A stretch of 64,000 bases of DNA from Ensifer adhaerens (lineage in GTDB: Bacteria; Pseudomonadota; Alphaproteobacteria; Rhizobiales; Rhizobiaceae), in contig NZ_CP083351.1 in assembly GCF_020035535.1 (NCBI RefSeq), positions 310,001 through 374,000 on the forward strand, given 5' to 3'. The stretch's first letter is position 1, and every line of letters starts with the position of its first letter. Shown in pieces: positions 29,289 through 38,465 of the stretch. The notes below the pieces were generated by a model. The model searched no databases and was not told the DNA's origin. It worked only from the letters and a program-made list of their open reading frames with translations. Position numbers and translations under genes: made by a program.

Positions 29289-30308
29289 ATGAAGTTCGGC
29301 TTCGTCAGAATATCAGAGGCAGAAGGTGCGGTTCTAGTTCACCCCACGTCAGCCGGCGGGAGCCGACTGCTGAAGGGGCACGTGCTGACTTCGGCCGATG
29401 TCGCGGCGCTTGCAAGGGAGGGCACCGACGAAATTGTCGTCGCGCGCGCAGACTTGGGTGAAGTCCTGGAGAATGAAGCGGCGACGCGAATAGCCGAGGC
29501 TGTCGTCAGCCCCCAGATCAGGTTGTCGCCGGCGGCGGGCGGCCGGGTAAATGTCTACTCGCGAATTCGGGGGCTTTTCGTTGCCGTTCGTGAAGCCGTT
29601 GACCGGCTGAACGGCATTGATCCGTCCATCGCTCTTGCCTGCCTTGGCGATGGTACTCCGGTGCAGCCAGGTGACTTGCTCGCCACCTTCAAGATAATAC
29701 CCTTTGCGGTAGCAGGTTCGGTTGTAGAGCAGGCGTACGATTTCTTGTGCGCGTGGCCGGTGTTCCATGTCAGGCCCTTCATCCCCCGCCGGGCGGCGCT
29801 GATTGCGACAGAATTGCCTTCATTGAAGCGCCTAACCATGGACAAGACCCAAGCCGTTTTGGCGGCCCGCTTTCAGCAGTACGAAAGTCAGCTCGCCAGT
29901 GAGCGTCGTGTTGCGCATGCCGAAGAAGCAGTGGCCGGTGCCATAAGCGAGTTGATGGTGGACCACGACCTCGTTGTCATCTTCGGCGCTTCCGCTGTGG
30001 CGGATACGAACGATGTTGTCCCGGCTGCAATCCGACGCGCTGGTGGTCATGTCGCCCAGGTCGGCATGCCGGTGGATCCTGGAAATCTGATCGTACTTGG
30101 GTGTATCGGCACTTTGCCGATAATCGGGGCGCCTGGCTGCGCGCGCAGTCCTACCGAAAATGGCTTCGACTGGGTGCTAAGGCGCGTACTTGCCGGTTGT
30201 TGGCCAAGTCCGCAGGAAATCGCGGGGCTCGGGGTCGGCGGACTGCTGAAAGGGAAGGGGAGCCATCCAAAGCCGCGCGTCATGGGCACCGGTGCAGCAC
30301 AAGCATAG
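29289..30308 (+). CDS. Molybdopterin-binding (MoCF-type) domain protein
   Basis: A 339-residue protein whose C-terminal part, about 170-330, resembles the MogA/MoeA-like molybdopterin-binding fold: DLVVIFGASAVADTNDVVPA, VGMPVDPGNLIVLG, LPIIGAPGCARSP, with a final WVLRRVLAG. The N-terminal half (VLVHPTSAGGSRLLKGHVL, then DEIVVARADLGEV) looks like the module seen before this domain in proteins found beside molybdenum hydroxylases. I infer that it serves molybdopterin cytosine dinucleotide formation or insertion for the IorAB-type enzyme encoded about 6 kb upstream on the same strand. It is not a full MoeA, as the MoeA central domains are missing. Confidence 0.75.
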   Translation: MKFGFVRISEAEGAVLVHPTSAGGSRLLKGHVLTSADVAALAREGTDEIVVARADLGEVLENEAATRIAEAVVSPQIRLSPAAGGRVNVYSRIRGLFVAVREAVDRLNGIDPSIALACLGDGTPVQPGDLLATFKIIPFAVAGSVVEQAYDFLCAWPVFHVRPFIPRRAALIATELPSLKRLTMDKTQAVLAARFQQYESQLASERRVAHAEEAVAGAISELMVDHDLVVIFGASAVADTNDVVPAAIRRAGGHVAQVGMPVDPGNLIVLGCIGTLPIIGAPGCARSPTENGFDWVLRRVLAGCWPSPQEIAGLGVGGLLKGKGSHPKPRVMGTGAAQA

Positions 30309-30480
30309 CGCGGCAAGCGCACCATCCTTGATCAGGCTGCCGTCGATTTGGTCGTCTCTACGAGTGCTCGCCCCTGCACCAACAACAAAGCTCGAAAATG
30401 GGAACCGGCGATAACTCTGGCCGCCCGCTTCTTTTGCCCGGTCGCTTTGTTTGGCGTTGGTTGGGGTACTCGGTAGTGCG

Positions 30481-31113
30481 TTATTGAGGGCGTCGGCTGA
30501 ATGCCAGCAATACACCGAACGTCATCATTACCGAACCGCTTATCCGGTTCAGTCGGCGTCTCGCCCCGGGGGTCCGCATTATGCCCACGATGCGCTTTCC
30601 TGCATACGCGTACGCAACGATCGCCACCACCTCGAGCGCCAGATAGATGCCCGCCAGCACTGTAAAGCTTTGCCAATAGGCATCGTCCTGGACGAATTGC
30701 GGAAAGAAAGCTGCAAACACCAGCATCGCTTTTGGATTGCCGGCGGCGACGATGAACTCTCTCGAGGCTGACAGCCTGAGTGGCTTGACGTGCCCGTCGA
30801 GTGGCACATCTGCAGCGGTCGGAGATTCGGGCGCGGTCAAAAGGCGGTAGCCGATCCAAAGGAGATACATGACCCCTCCCCATTTAACCATCGAGAACAG
30901 TAGCTCTGAGGCCATCATCGCTGCCCCAAGCCCTAATGCTGTGGCGAGGATCATCAAGCTAAATGCGGGAAGCCTGCCAACGACCGCGGCCGCTATGGCA
31001 TAGCCCATTCCATGGTGTGCGGCATTCGTTAAGGAAAGCAGGTTGTTTGGTCCGAACACCATGTTCAGCGCGAAACATGCTGGGATAAACATCAGAATTG
31101 AATCGAGCGGCAT
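30481..31113 (-). CDS. LysE/RhtB-family amino-acid exporter
   Basis: A 210-residue inner-membrane exporter with about six helices. The N-terminal GPNNLLSLTNAAHHGMGYAI and the mid-protein FIVAAGNPKAMLVFAAFFPQF are signatures of the RhtB/LysE superfamily, which pumps out amino acids and derivatives such as homoserine lactone, threonine or lysine. It ends the minus-strand gene series that starts with the DapA-like gene, 75 bases behind the EamA-type exporter. Having two different exporters in one catabolic series suggests protection from a toxic amino intermediate, which is inference. Confidence 0.88.
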   Translation of the reverse strand: MPLDSILMFIPACFALNMVFGPNNLLSLTNAAHHGMGYAIAAAVVGRLPAFSLMILATALGLGAAMMASELLFSMVKWGGVMYLLWIGYRLLTAPESPTAADVPLDGHVKPLRLSASREFIVAAGNPKAMLVFAAFFPQFVQDDAYWQSFTVLAGIYLALEVVAIVAYAYAGKRIVGIMRTPGARRRLNRISGSVMMTFGVLLAFSRRPQ

Positions 31114-31188
31114 CGTTCAGTCTCCTTCCATGCGTTCTGCCAAAGCGCGGTCGTGCGCGTGCAATGCCGGTGGCAATCGGCTCATGTT

Positions 31189-32121
31189 TCAGTCGGTCAA
31201 TGCTCGGGCAGCGATGAGCGCCAGGCCAGCCAGCGATAGGAGACCGGCCAGGATATTGCCTTTGCCGAATGACCTTTCCTGACGAAAGACAATGGAGGAA
31301 AGCAGTGGTCCAACCAGCATCTCCAGCGATCCGATGAGAGCCACGATGACCATGTCGGTATGCCGAAGCGCGAAAAATTGCAGCAACTGTCCAAGCGAAA
31401 CACACGCAGCCGCCAAGAACTGCCAGCGGCTAGCGCCACCGCCGGTTGCCTCGGTCATTTCGCCTGTGCTTGTCCCCAATCGGCGCTGTGCGTAACACCA
31501 GATCATTCCGCTAAGACTGCCAACGAACGCCCCGAATGCTGGATCCGGACAAGCCTCCATGCCGAGTTTCCTGGCGGAATAGGCACCGGCGTAAAATACC
31601 GAAGCGAAGAGCCCGAACATTATCCCACGGTTTGCAGATTGGCGTATTCCGAATGTACGATCTCTATCCTCTAGTGCTGGGGTTTTTGCTAAACCGATCG
31701 CGCTTGAGTAGACTCCAAATACTATTAATGTAATTCCCAGAATTTCTGTATTTGAAACTGAAGATCCAAAAATAATAAGCGAAAATACAATCGAAAACGC
31801 CGGAATTAATCGTCGGTGGACGGCTGAATTGGCGACGCCGGAAATTTCTGTTGCTTTAAAGGCCATGCTTCTGGCCAGTCCGGTCGATAGAACGCCGCCT
31901 AACGTAAACCATCCGAGAGCAGCGTATTTCCCTGGTAGATCGAGAAATTCACCGAAGGGTAGCCCGACCGAAATCCACAGCATGGACGAAATGATTGCGG
32001 TCAAAAGGCTTGATAGCAGCACGCCGCTGCTACCCTTTTTAGTCGGGCCGCCTCTCACGATCGACGCATCTGCCAGTGAGTAGCAAAGTGCGGAAAGTGC
32101 CGCGAAGCATTCGCCGACCAT
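31189..32121 (-). CDS. EamA/DMT-family transporter
   Basis: A 310-residue, about ten-helix transporter with two EamA repeats (CFAALSALCYSLADASIVRG; FGLFASVFYAGAYSARKLG) and an end segment LEMLVGPLLSSIVFRQERS. I take ATG 32121 as start because the next in-frame ATG upstream (32250) lies inside the SDR gene. Codons around 31680-31860 are noticeably richer in A and T than neighbouring genes (an ATT/AAT-rich stretch), hinting at a separate origin. Substrate unknown. Confidence 0.82.
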   Translation of the reverse strand: MVGECFAALSALCYSLADASIVRGGPTKKGSSGVLLSSLLTAIISSMLWISVGLPFGEFLDLPGKYAALGWFTLGGVLSTGLARSMAFKATEISGVANSAVHRRLIPAFSIVFSLIIFGSSVSNTEILGITLIVFGVYSSAIGLAKTPALEDRDRTFGIRQSANRGIMFGLFASVFYAGAYSARKLGMEACPDPAFGAFVGSLSGMIWCYAQRRLGTSTGEMTEATGGGASRWQFLAAACVSLGQLLQFFALRHTDMVIVALIGSLEMLVGPLLSSIVFRQERSFGKGNILAGLLSLAGLALIAARALTD

Positions 32122-32159
32122 GACAAGACATCGCCTAGAACGGGTTTTTGATAAATGGG

Positions 32160-32924
32160 CTATGGACGCATGTAGTTTCCGCCATTTACGTCGAGGATGG
32201 CCCCCGAGATGAAACTCGCTCCCTGGCTGCAAAGGAATGCAATTGGCCAAGCAACTTCTTCGGGTTTCGCTGCCCGCTTCAGCGGTTGCCTTGCGATCGC
32301 CTGCTCAAGGTTGATGTCCTTCAACATAGGTGTATCGATGGTTCCGGGAGCAACGCCATTAATAAGCAATCCCGATGGCGTGTAGCGCGCGGCCAGGTAG
32401 CGGACGAGCGTATGAATTCCACCTTTGCTTATAGCGTAGTGTGGGCCGACGCCCGGGAAGGTGCCACCCGTAAGCGCGGCGACCGACCCGACGAATACGA
32501 TGCGGCCGTTGCCTTTCCTCGCCATCTGGTTTGCGAACTCTCGAGCCAAACGCATGGATGCTCTAAGGTTGACTTCGAACGCAATCGAGGTCTGTTCGTC
32601 CCAATCCTCGCTATCCCAGTCGATCGCCTTGTAGATCCCGTGGCTTAGAATGAGAGCATCTAGTTCGCCACACCATTCGGCGAGCTGCTTGGGGGTAAGC
32701 GGATTGGTTACATCGGTCTGGGTCCATGACGCCGGCTTCCCATCCCGCGTCAATTCCGCGGCGAGCACCTCGCAACTTGACGTGTCCGTGAGCAGGACTG
32801 TCGCGCCGAGTTCGAAACAGACGCGCGCTGTTGCGGCGCCGATGCCGCCCGCGGCGCCGGTGATGAGGATACGTCTTCCGTCGAGCCGCAGCTGATGGGG
32901 AATGGATGGTGCGATCTCGCGCAT
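32160..32924 (-). CDS. Short-chain dehydrogenase/reductase
   Basis: A 254-residue classical SDR. The cofactor loop is GAAGGIGAATA, acidic D47 in LLTDTSS favours NAD(H), and the catalytic set is Ser in VGSVAALTGG with Y-x3-K in HYAISKGG. The end GGNYMRP matches the usual C-terminal loop. It oxidises or reduces an alcohol/ketone in the cytosol. The ATG has TGGAGA upstream and lies 13 bases after the aspartate-dehydrogenase-like gene, so it belongs to the same transcript as the 3-hydroxyanthranilate dioxygenase. Substrate unknown. Confidence 0.88.
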   Translation of the reverse strand: MREIAPSIPHQLRLDGRRILITGAAGGIGAATARVCFELGATVLLTDTSSCEVLAAELTRDGKPASWTQTDVTNPLTPKQLAEWCGELDALILSHGIYKAIDWDSEDWDEQTSIAFEVNLRASMRLAREFANQMARKGNGRIVFVGSVAALTGGTFPGVGPHYAISKGGIHTLVRYLAARYTPSGLLINGVAPGTIDTPMLKDINLEQAIARQPLKRAAKPEEVAWPIAFLCSQGASFISGAILDVNGGNYMRP

Positions 32925-32937
32925 GGGAACTCTCCAG

Positions 32938-33768
32938 TTAGACGACCAGTGAGGACATTTCAGACTCCAATAGCCTAACGAGGCTGAGTGCTGTCATTTC
33001 CGAAGTCTTGGGGTTGGTTTGCATTGGTTCGTTCTCGATCGTGAGATCGAGGTTGCCGAACACTCCGATCGCCCGGATACTGTGGATGTTTCGTCGCGCA
33101 GAGGGATCGGCGACAAGCTGCACCCTCGTCCGGTCCAGACCGAGCCCAGCCAACGACGAAATGACGACGGCATTGGCGTTGGCGGGAAACGACGAGGCCG
33201 CGTCACGCGCACCCCCTTCATATATCGTCAAAGCTTCCTTAAGACTGGAAAGGTCGGCGATGGCTTCGGCTGGCGTTCCCTTCCAGGCATCAGGATGCTT
33301 GCGGATGGAGTGAACGACTTCGTGCAGCGCAAGCGTCGACGCCGCCGAAAGAGCGTGCAGTCCCCCCAACGCCCCGTGGGCGAGAATAAGTTGAGAGCCG
33401 AAGCTGCGTGCCGCATTCTCCAGAGAACTTCTCAGATGATCGTCCGTTAGCGCGCTCGCAGAGCAGATCACGAATTTTCGCGCGGCCTTCAGTGCGTGAA
33501 AGCCCCATTGGCTCACGGCTTCGCGGCTGGCCACTTCCAAGACGATATCTGCGTCGAGAGTTGCGAGGGCGTTGGGGTCGGAAATCTGTACGGTTTCTTC
33601 GGGCCACCATGACTGGCGCTTCACCCCTGGGGGAACCGCAATCGCGACCAGCTCAATTGAACTGGTCGACGATGGTCCGAGAAGTTCGACCACCCGACGC
33701 GCGATCGCGCCGGAGCCGACAAGGCATATTCGCAGCCGATTTCGTGTGCTCTTAATATCTTCTGACAC
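32938..33768 (-). CDS. Aspartate-dehydrogenase-like protein (NadX/DUF108 family)
   Basis: A 276-residue NAD(P)-dependent oxidoreductase. The Rossmann start is RICLVGSGAIARRVVELL, and the family core LAHGALGGLHALSAAS (SGALGGLDAL in typical NadX) and RKHPDAWKGTPAEA are present; the D-to-H change in GLHAL is notable. NadX oxidises L-aspartate to iminoaspartate, a quinolinate precursor. I choose GTG at 33768: GGGGAG lies eight bases upstream, and the product has the normal NadX length; the ATG at 33855 would overlap the dioxygenase gene. It lies between a 3-hydroxyanthranilate dioxygenase and an SDR, a catabolic context where it may act on another amino or imino acid. Confidence 0.78.
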   Translation of the reverse strand: MSEDIKSTRNRLRICLVGSGAIARRVVELLGPSSTSSIELVAIAVPPGVKRQSWWPEETVQISDPNALATLDADIVLEVASREAVSQWGFHALKAARKFVICSASALTDDHLRSSLENAARSFGSQLILAHGALGGLHALSAASTLALHEVVHSIRKHPDAWKGTPAEAIADLSSLKEALTIYEGGARDAASSFPANANAVVISSLAGLGLDRTRVQLVADPSARRNIHSIRAIGVFGNLDLTIENEPMQTNPKTSEMTALSLVRLLESEMSSLVV

Positions 33769-33791
33769 CACGCAGTCTCCCCTCGGCCGAG

Positions 33792-35332
<1,541 letters not shown>

Positions 35333-35407
35333 GGAATCTATGTCCGATTTTGAACTGCAATGAATGCGTTCATTTGACAGGACCGGCAGTTATAAGACAA
35401 CGATAAG

Positions 35408-35428
35408 TATTCTTATTAAATAAGAATA
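35408..35428. promoter_or_regulatory. Perfect 9-bp inverted repeat between divergent DapA-like and CGNR genes
   Basis: TATTCTTAT and ATAAGAATA flank the three bases TAA. The repeat lies in a strongly AT-rich patch about 75 bases before the DapA-like start and 165 before the CGNR gene. A perfect palindrome of this length in the divergent interval next to a regulator gene is a likely operator. It could also fold as a weak hairpin, but AT-only arms and its position make that less likely. Confidence 0.55.
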
Positions 35429-35592
35429 GAATCATATAAATGTAAAGGCGGCTGCACTTCCCAGTCTTTGGAGCGCGAGTTCCGCCAGTGGTGGGTGGAT
35501 TAGCGGCGATTGCATCTCGAACGCTTATTGCAGAGCGCTTCTCCGGGATTGCGCCGCTTGATTGCGCAGTGAACACCTGTTAAACAGGTTAC

Positions 35593-36162
35593 ATGTCTAG
35601 CCGTTTCAAATTTGAATTCATTGCAGGCGGCCCAGCGCTCAACTTTGTTGACACGTTCGGCAATCGTGGTGGGGAGGGACGGGAGCGCCTTGTAAGCGTA
35701 GCTGCCTTCGGCGAATGGCTGGCGCGGGCGGGGCTGTCGGACGGGACGCCACGCATGCCGGCGGACACGCATCTTGACGACGCGCGGTCGCTGCGGGAGG
35801 CAATTTTCCGGTGCTGCTTATGCGTTATCGAGGACCGGCCCATGGGGCAGGGGGACATTGGTCAGCTGAACCATGCGGCCGCGAAGATGCCTCTCAGGCC
35901 GCAGCTTCAGGATGGCGGCCTCTTTCTTGTCGGTGCAAATCCGGTGGAAGCTGCTCTTTCGGTTTTGGCGGAAGATGCCATCGATTTGATCGCCTCGCCC
36001 CGCCGTGCGCGCATTCGGCAATGCCCCGGATGCGCAATGGTATTCGAGGACACCTCGCGGCCGGGCAAGCGACAATGGTGCTCATCAGCAAGCGGATGCG
36101 GCAACCGCGCGAAAGTTCGTGCTCTCAGAGCGCGTCGTGTTTTGGGTCAAAAGGACGTGTGA
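35593..36162 (+). CDS. CGNR zinc-finger transcriptional regulator (ABATE domain)
   Basis: A 189-residue regulator. The N-terminal ABATE stress-sensing-like domain (FIAGGPALNFVDTFGNR) is followed by the C-terminal treble-clef zinc finger CPGCAMVFEDTSRPGKRQWC, ending SGCGNRAKVRALRAR, which holds the four-cysteine site and the CGNR motif that binds DNA. It lies three bases before the cyclase-family gene and is divergent from the dioxygenase series. It is the best candidate for the local regulator, with the palindrome at 35408-35428 as the possible site. Confidence 0.9.
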   Translation: MSSRFKFEFIAGGPALNFVDTFGNRGGEGRERLVSVAAFGEWLARAGLSDGTPRMPADTHLDDARSLREAIFRCCLCVIEDRPMGQGDIGQLNHAAAKMPLRPQLQDGGLFLVGANPVEAALSVLAEDAIDLIASPRRARIRQCPGCAMVFEDTSRPGKRQWCSSASGCGNRAKVRALRARRVLGQKDV

Positions 36163-36165
36163 TCT

Positions 36166-37072
36166 ATGGTGGAGAAGAGAGTTTGCTTCGACTTTGAGGT
36201 CGAGTTTTCCAACGGTGGCGGCATCCAGGGGCAGGATTTTCGCCTTGATATCGAGGGCGACGACATCGACGATGACGCGCTTGCTACCTATATCATTCGA
36301 GATATGCGTCTGCTGATGGTGGGGGAAGTACGTATCCTCAACAAGCAGATCATCGAAGAAAAGCACAAGCGCACCGCAAGTGCTGACGTGGCGATCACGG
36401 ACAAGCACCCGGCCCAAGTCTTTGTCGATCTCAGTCATACGATTGAAAGCGGAATCATCACGTACAAGGGGCTGCCGGCGCCGATAATCTGTGATCATCT
36501 TTCGCGCCTCAAGTCCCGGGAGATTTACTCGGACGGAACGGAGTTTCAGATTGGGCGCATCGATATGGTCGCCAATACCGGAACCTACATTGACGTCCCC
36601 TTTCACCGATACGCCGAGGGACATGATCTCGCCGGGCTCGGGCTTGAGCGGGTGTCCGATGTCCCCGGGGTCGTCGTCAGGGTCGTCGGAGCGGCCGAGC
36701 GCGTGATCGACTGGCATCATTTCGTACCTATCAAATGTCGCGGCCATGCCATTCTGATCCACACGGGCTGGGACCGCCACTGGGGTACGGACAGCTATTT
36801 CGAAGGCCACCCGTTCCTCACGGAGAAGGCCGCTCTTTACCTGCGTGACCAAGGTGCTCATTTGGTCGGAATCGATTCTCTCAACATCGATGACACGTCA
36901 TGGGGGGACGCGGCCCGTTCATTCGGTTCTGCTTGGCTTCGGCATACCAATTGTCGAGCACATGACGAACCTTGGTGCGCTGCCGCTCGACGGCTTTCGC
37001 TTCCGCGCCGTACCGCCGAAGATCGCCGGCATGGGGACTTTTCCCGTGCGGGCCCACGCCGTCTTCGTATGA
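36166..37072 (+). pseudogene. Cyclase-family (kynurenine formamidase-like) metal hydrolase, frameshifted
   Basis: Residues 1-65 are an extra domain (CFDFEVEFSNGG, then RDMRLLMVGEVRILNKQII); the cyclase fold starts at VFVDLSHTIESGIITYKGLP. The metal/active-site motif reads NTGTYIDVPFHR, where kynurenine formamidases have HxGTHxDxP, so it belongs to a different subfamily. At SLNIDDTS the frame is lost at a run of six G (36902-36907): the expected GTRPVHSVLLGFGIPIVEH and GMGTFPVRAHAVFV continue in the +1 register and stop at 37072. In the original register the frame stays open to 37158 with unrelated sequence. A 5-to-6 G slip would restore it. It may be a pseudogene, a phase-variable gene or a sequencing error. 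Three bases follow the CGNR gene. Confidence 0.8.
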
Positions 37073-37505
37073 TTGACGGCGCCAATCTACATCAACTGAA
37101 CATGGATCGAATCGAGGCGGGAGGCATTTATCGCTTCCCGCCTCCGCCAACATCATAACGGCCATCTGGAGCTCGCTGCGATGCGGCATAACCCGGCGGG
37201 CTGGTGCCGGCGGCGGTGCATGTGCAGGAGCGAACGGATCGAGGAAAACAGGCTTGCGGCAAGCTGCAAGGCAGCACCGCAGGCGACGGCTATCTGCGGC
37301 AGGATCAGCCATTCGCGCGTCCAAGCGGCACCGGAACGCACGGTGCCGGTCTTTGTTCTTGACGTTGGGCAAGCTTGCAATCCAATTTCAGCTTGCCTAA
37401 AGGTCCGTAATCCATGACGGATAGTGCATCGGGTTTTTGCTTAAAACGCGGCATCCCAGCCCGCTTCGAAAGCGTCGCGTCGATGTGTTGATTTGGGAGA
37501 AGACC
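37073..37505 (+). other. Non-coding interval before the tandem LysR genes
   Basis: No gene is recognised here. A minus-strand frame at 37153-37380 includes a hydrophobic stretch (EWLILPQIAVACGAALQL) but has no family or ribosome site. The last bases hold the ribosome site of the first LysR gene. Confidence 0.4.
37495..37499 (+). promoter_or_regulatory. Ribosome site pointing to an AUU start for the first LysR gene
   Basis: GGGAG is six bases before ATT at 37506, exactly where the conserved LysR N-terminus (xNLKQLRYF) needs its first Met. The nearest in-frame GTG and TTG (37485, 37488) have no comparable site. Confidence 0.5.
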
Positions 37506-38465
37506 ATTAATCTCAAACAGCTCCGGTACTTCGTGAAGGTGGTCGAGACCGGGAACATTACCCGGGCGTCGGAAAGAATGAACGTCGCGCAGACCGCTCT
37601 TGGTCAACAGATCAGACAATTGGAACAAGGCCTGGGCGTTCAACTTCTCGAGCGCCATTCGCGTGGGATTTCCCTTACCGAGCCGGGAGAGGTGCTTTAT
37701 CGGCATGCGCTCGCCATCCTTTCCTCGATCGACCTTGCACGCCAGGAAGTTATTGCCTCCGGCGCACAACGGCGGGAAGTCGTCAATCTCGGCGTCACAC
37801 CCAGCATTCAGGCTTTGATCGGACCGGAACTCCTTTTGGATGCACGTGCAGAGATTCCGCACTTTTCATTTCGCATCGTCGAAGAACTGAGCTTCATTCT
37901 GGTCGACGCCCTGCTTCGCGGTGAACTCGATCTCGCGCTTGCCTATGAATTCCAGAAACGTCCGGAGGTTTCCGCCGTGCCGCTGATGGAGGAGGAATTG
38001 CTTTTCGTGGCAAGTGCCGGCTCTTGCGTGCTGGAGGAGCCGATCTCCTTCGAAGCTGCGATCCGCACGAATTTGGCGCTGGTCAGCGACCGCGATATCA
38101 TTTGGCGCATGGTCCATGACGAGGCACGCCGGCAAGGGATCCCCGTGAATATCGCCTTTGAGGTGCAGTCGATGCCCGCAATCAAGACGTTGGTCATGCG
38201 CGGAGCTGCAACGAGCATCGTGCCTTATGGTGTGGTGGCGGAGGAAATCCAGCAGGGGCTGGTCGTCGCTTGTCCGATCTGCGAACCGACGTTGAAGCGC
38301 ACATTGTTTCTCAACCGGAAAACCGGTGCGTCGTCGTTTATCCAGGAAAAGAGCCTGTTTGCCTTTCTCGACAAGATGATCGACCGGCTCACCGAAAGGA
38401 TGGGGCCGTATGGAAGGCGGATCGGCAGGGACGCCTTCCAGCAGCGGGGGGAGATAAAACCATAA
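37506..38465 (+). CDS. LysR-family regulator 1, probable AUU start
   Basis: A 319-residue LysR-type regulator if translation starts at ATT 37506. The DNA-binding domain is NLKQLRYFVKVVETGNITRA, then VAQTALGQQIRQLEQGLG and LLERHSRG, and the effector domain follows from about residue 90. A longer frame from ATG 37437 adds 23 residues unlike the family. The second LysR gene overlaps its stop by four bases (ATAA) and is a clear paralogue, sharing RHSRG, RIVEELSF or FVEELSF and LLFV segments. The pair lies directly upstream of the hydantoinase operon on the same strand and probably controls it. The family is certain; the start is an inference from N-terminal homology plus ribosome site. Confidence 0.85.
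   Translation: MNLKQLRYFVKVVETGNITRASERMNVAQTALGQQIRQLEQGLGVQLLERHSRGISLTEPGEVLYRHALAILSSIDLARQEVIASGAQRREVVNLGVTPSIQALIGPELLLDARAEIPHFSFRIVEELSFILVDALLRGELDLALAYEFQKRPEVSAVPLMEEELLFVASAGSCVLEEPISFEAAIRTNLALVSDRDIIWRMVHDEARRQGIPVNIAFEVQSMPAIKTLVMRGAATSIVPYGVVAEEIQQGLVVACPICEPTLKRTLFLNRKTGASSFIQEKSLFAFLDKMIDRLTERMGPYGRRIGRDAFQQRGEIKP

Noticed and set aside
36166..37072. Assignment of the cyclase-family gene as kynurenine formamidase (kynB)
   Set aside because: The metal-binding HxGTHxD motif reads NTGTYID, so two expected histidines are missing.
36166..37158. Reading the cyclase-family gene as a complete 330-residue protein
   Set aside because: After SLNIDDTS the translation is Arg-rich and unlike the family, while the true C-terminus is present in the +1 register.
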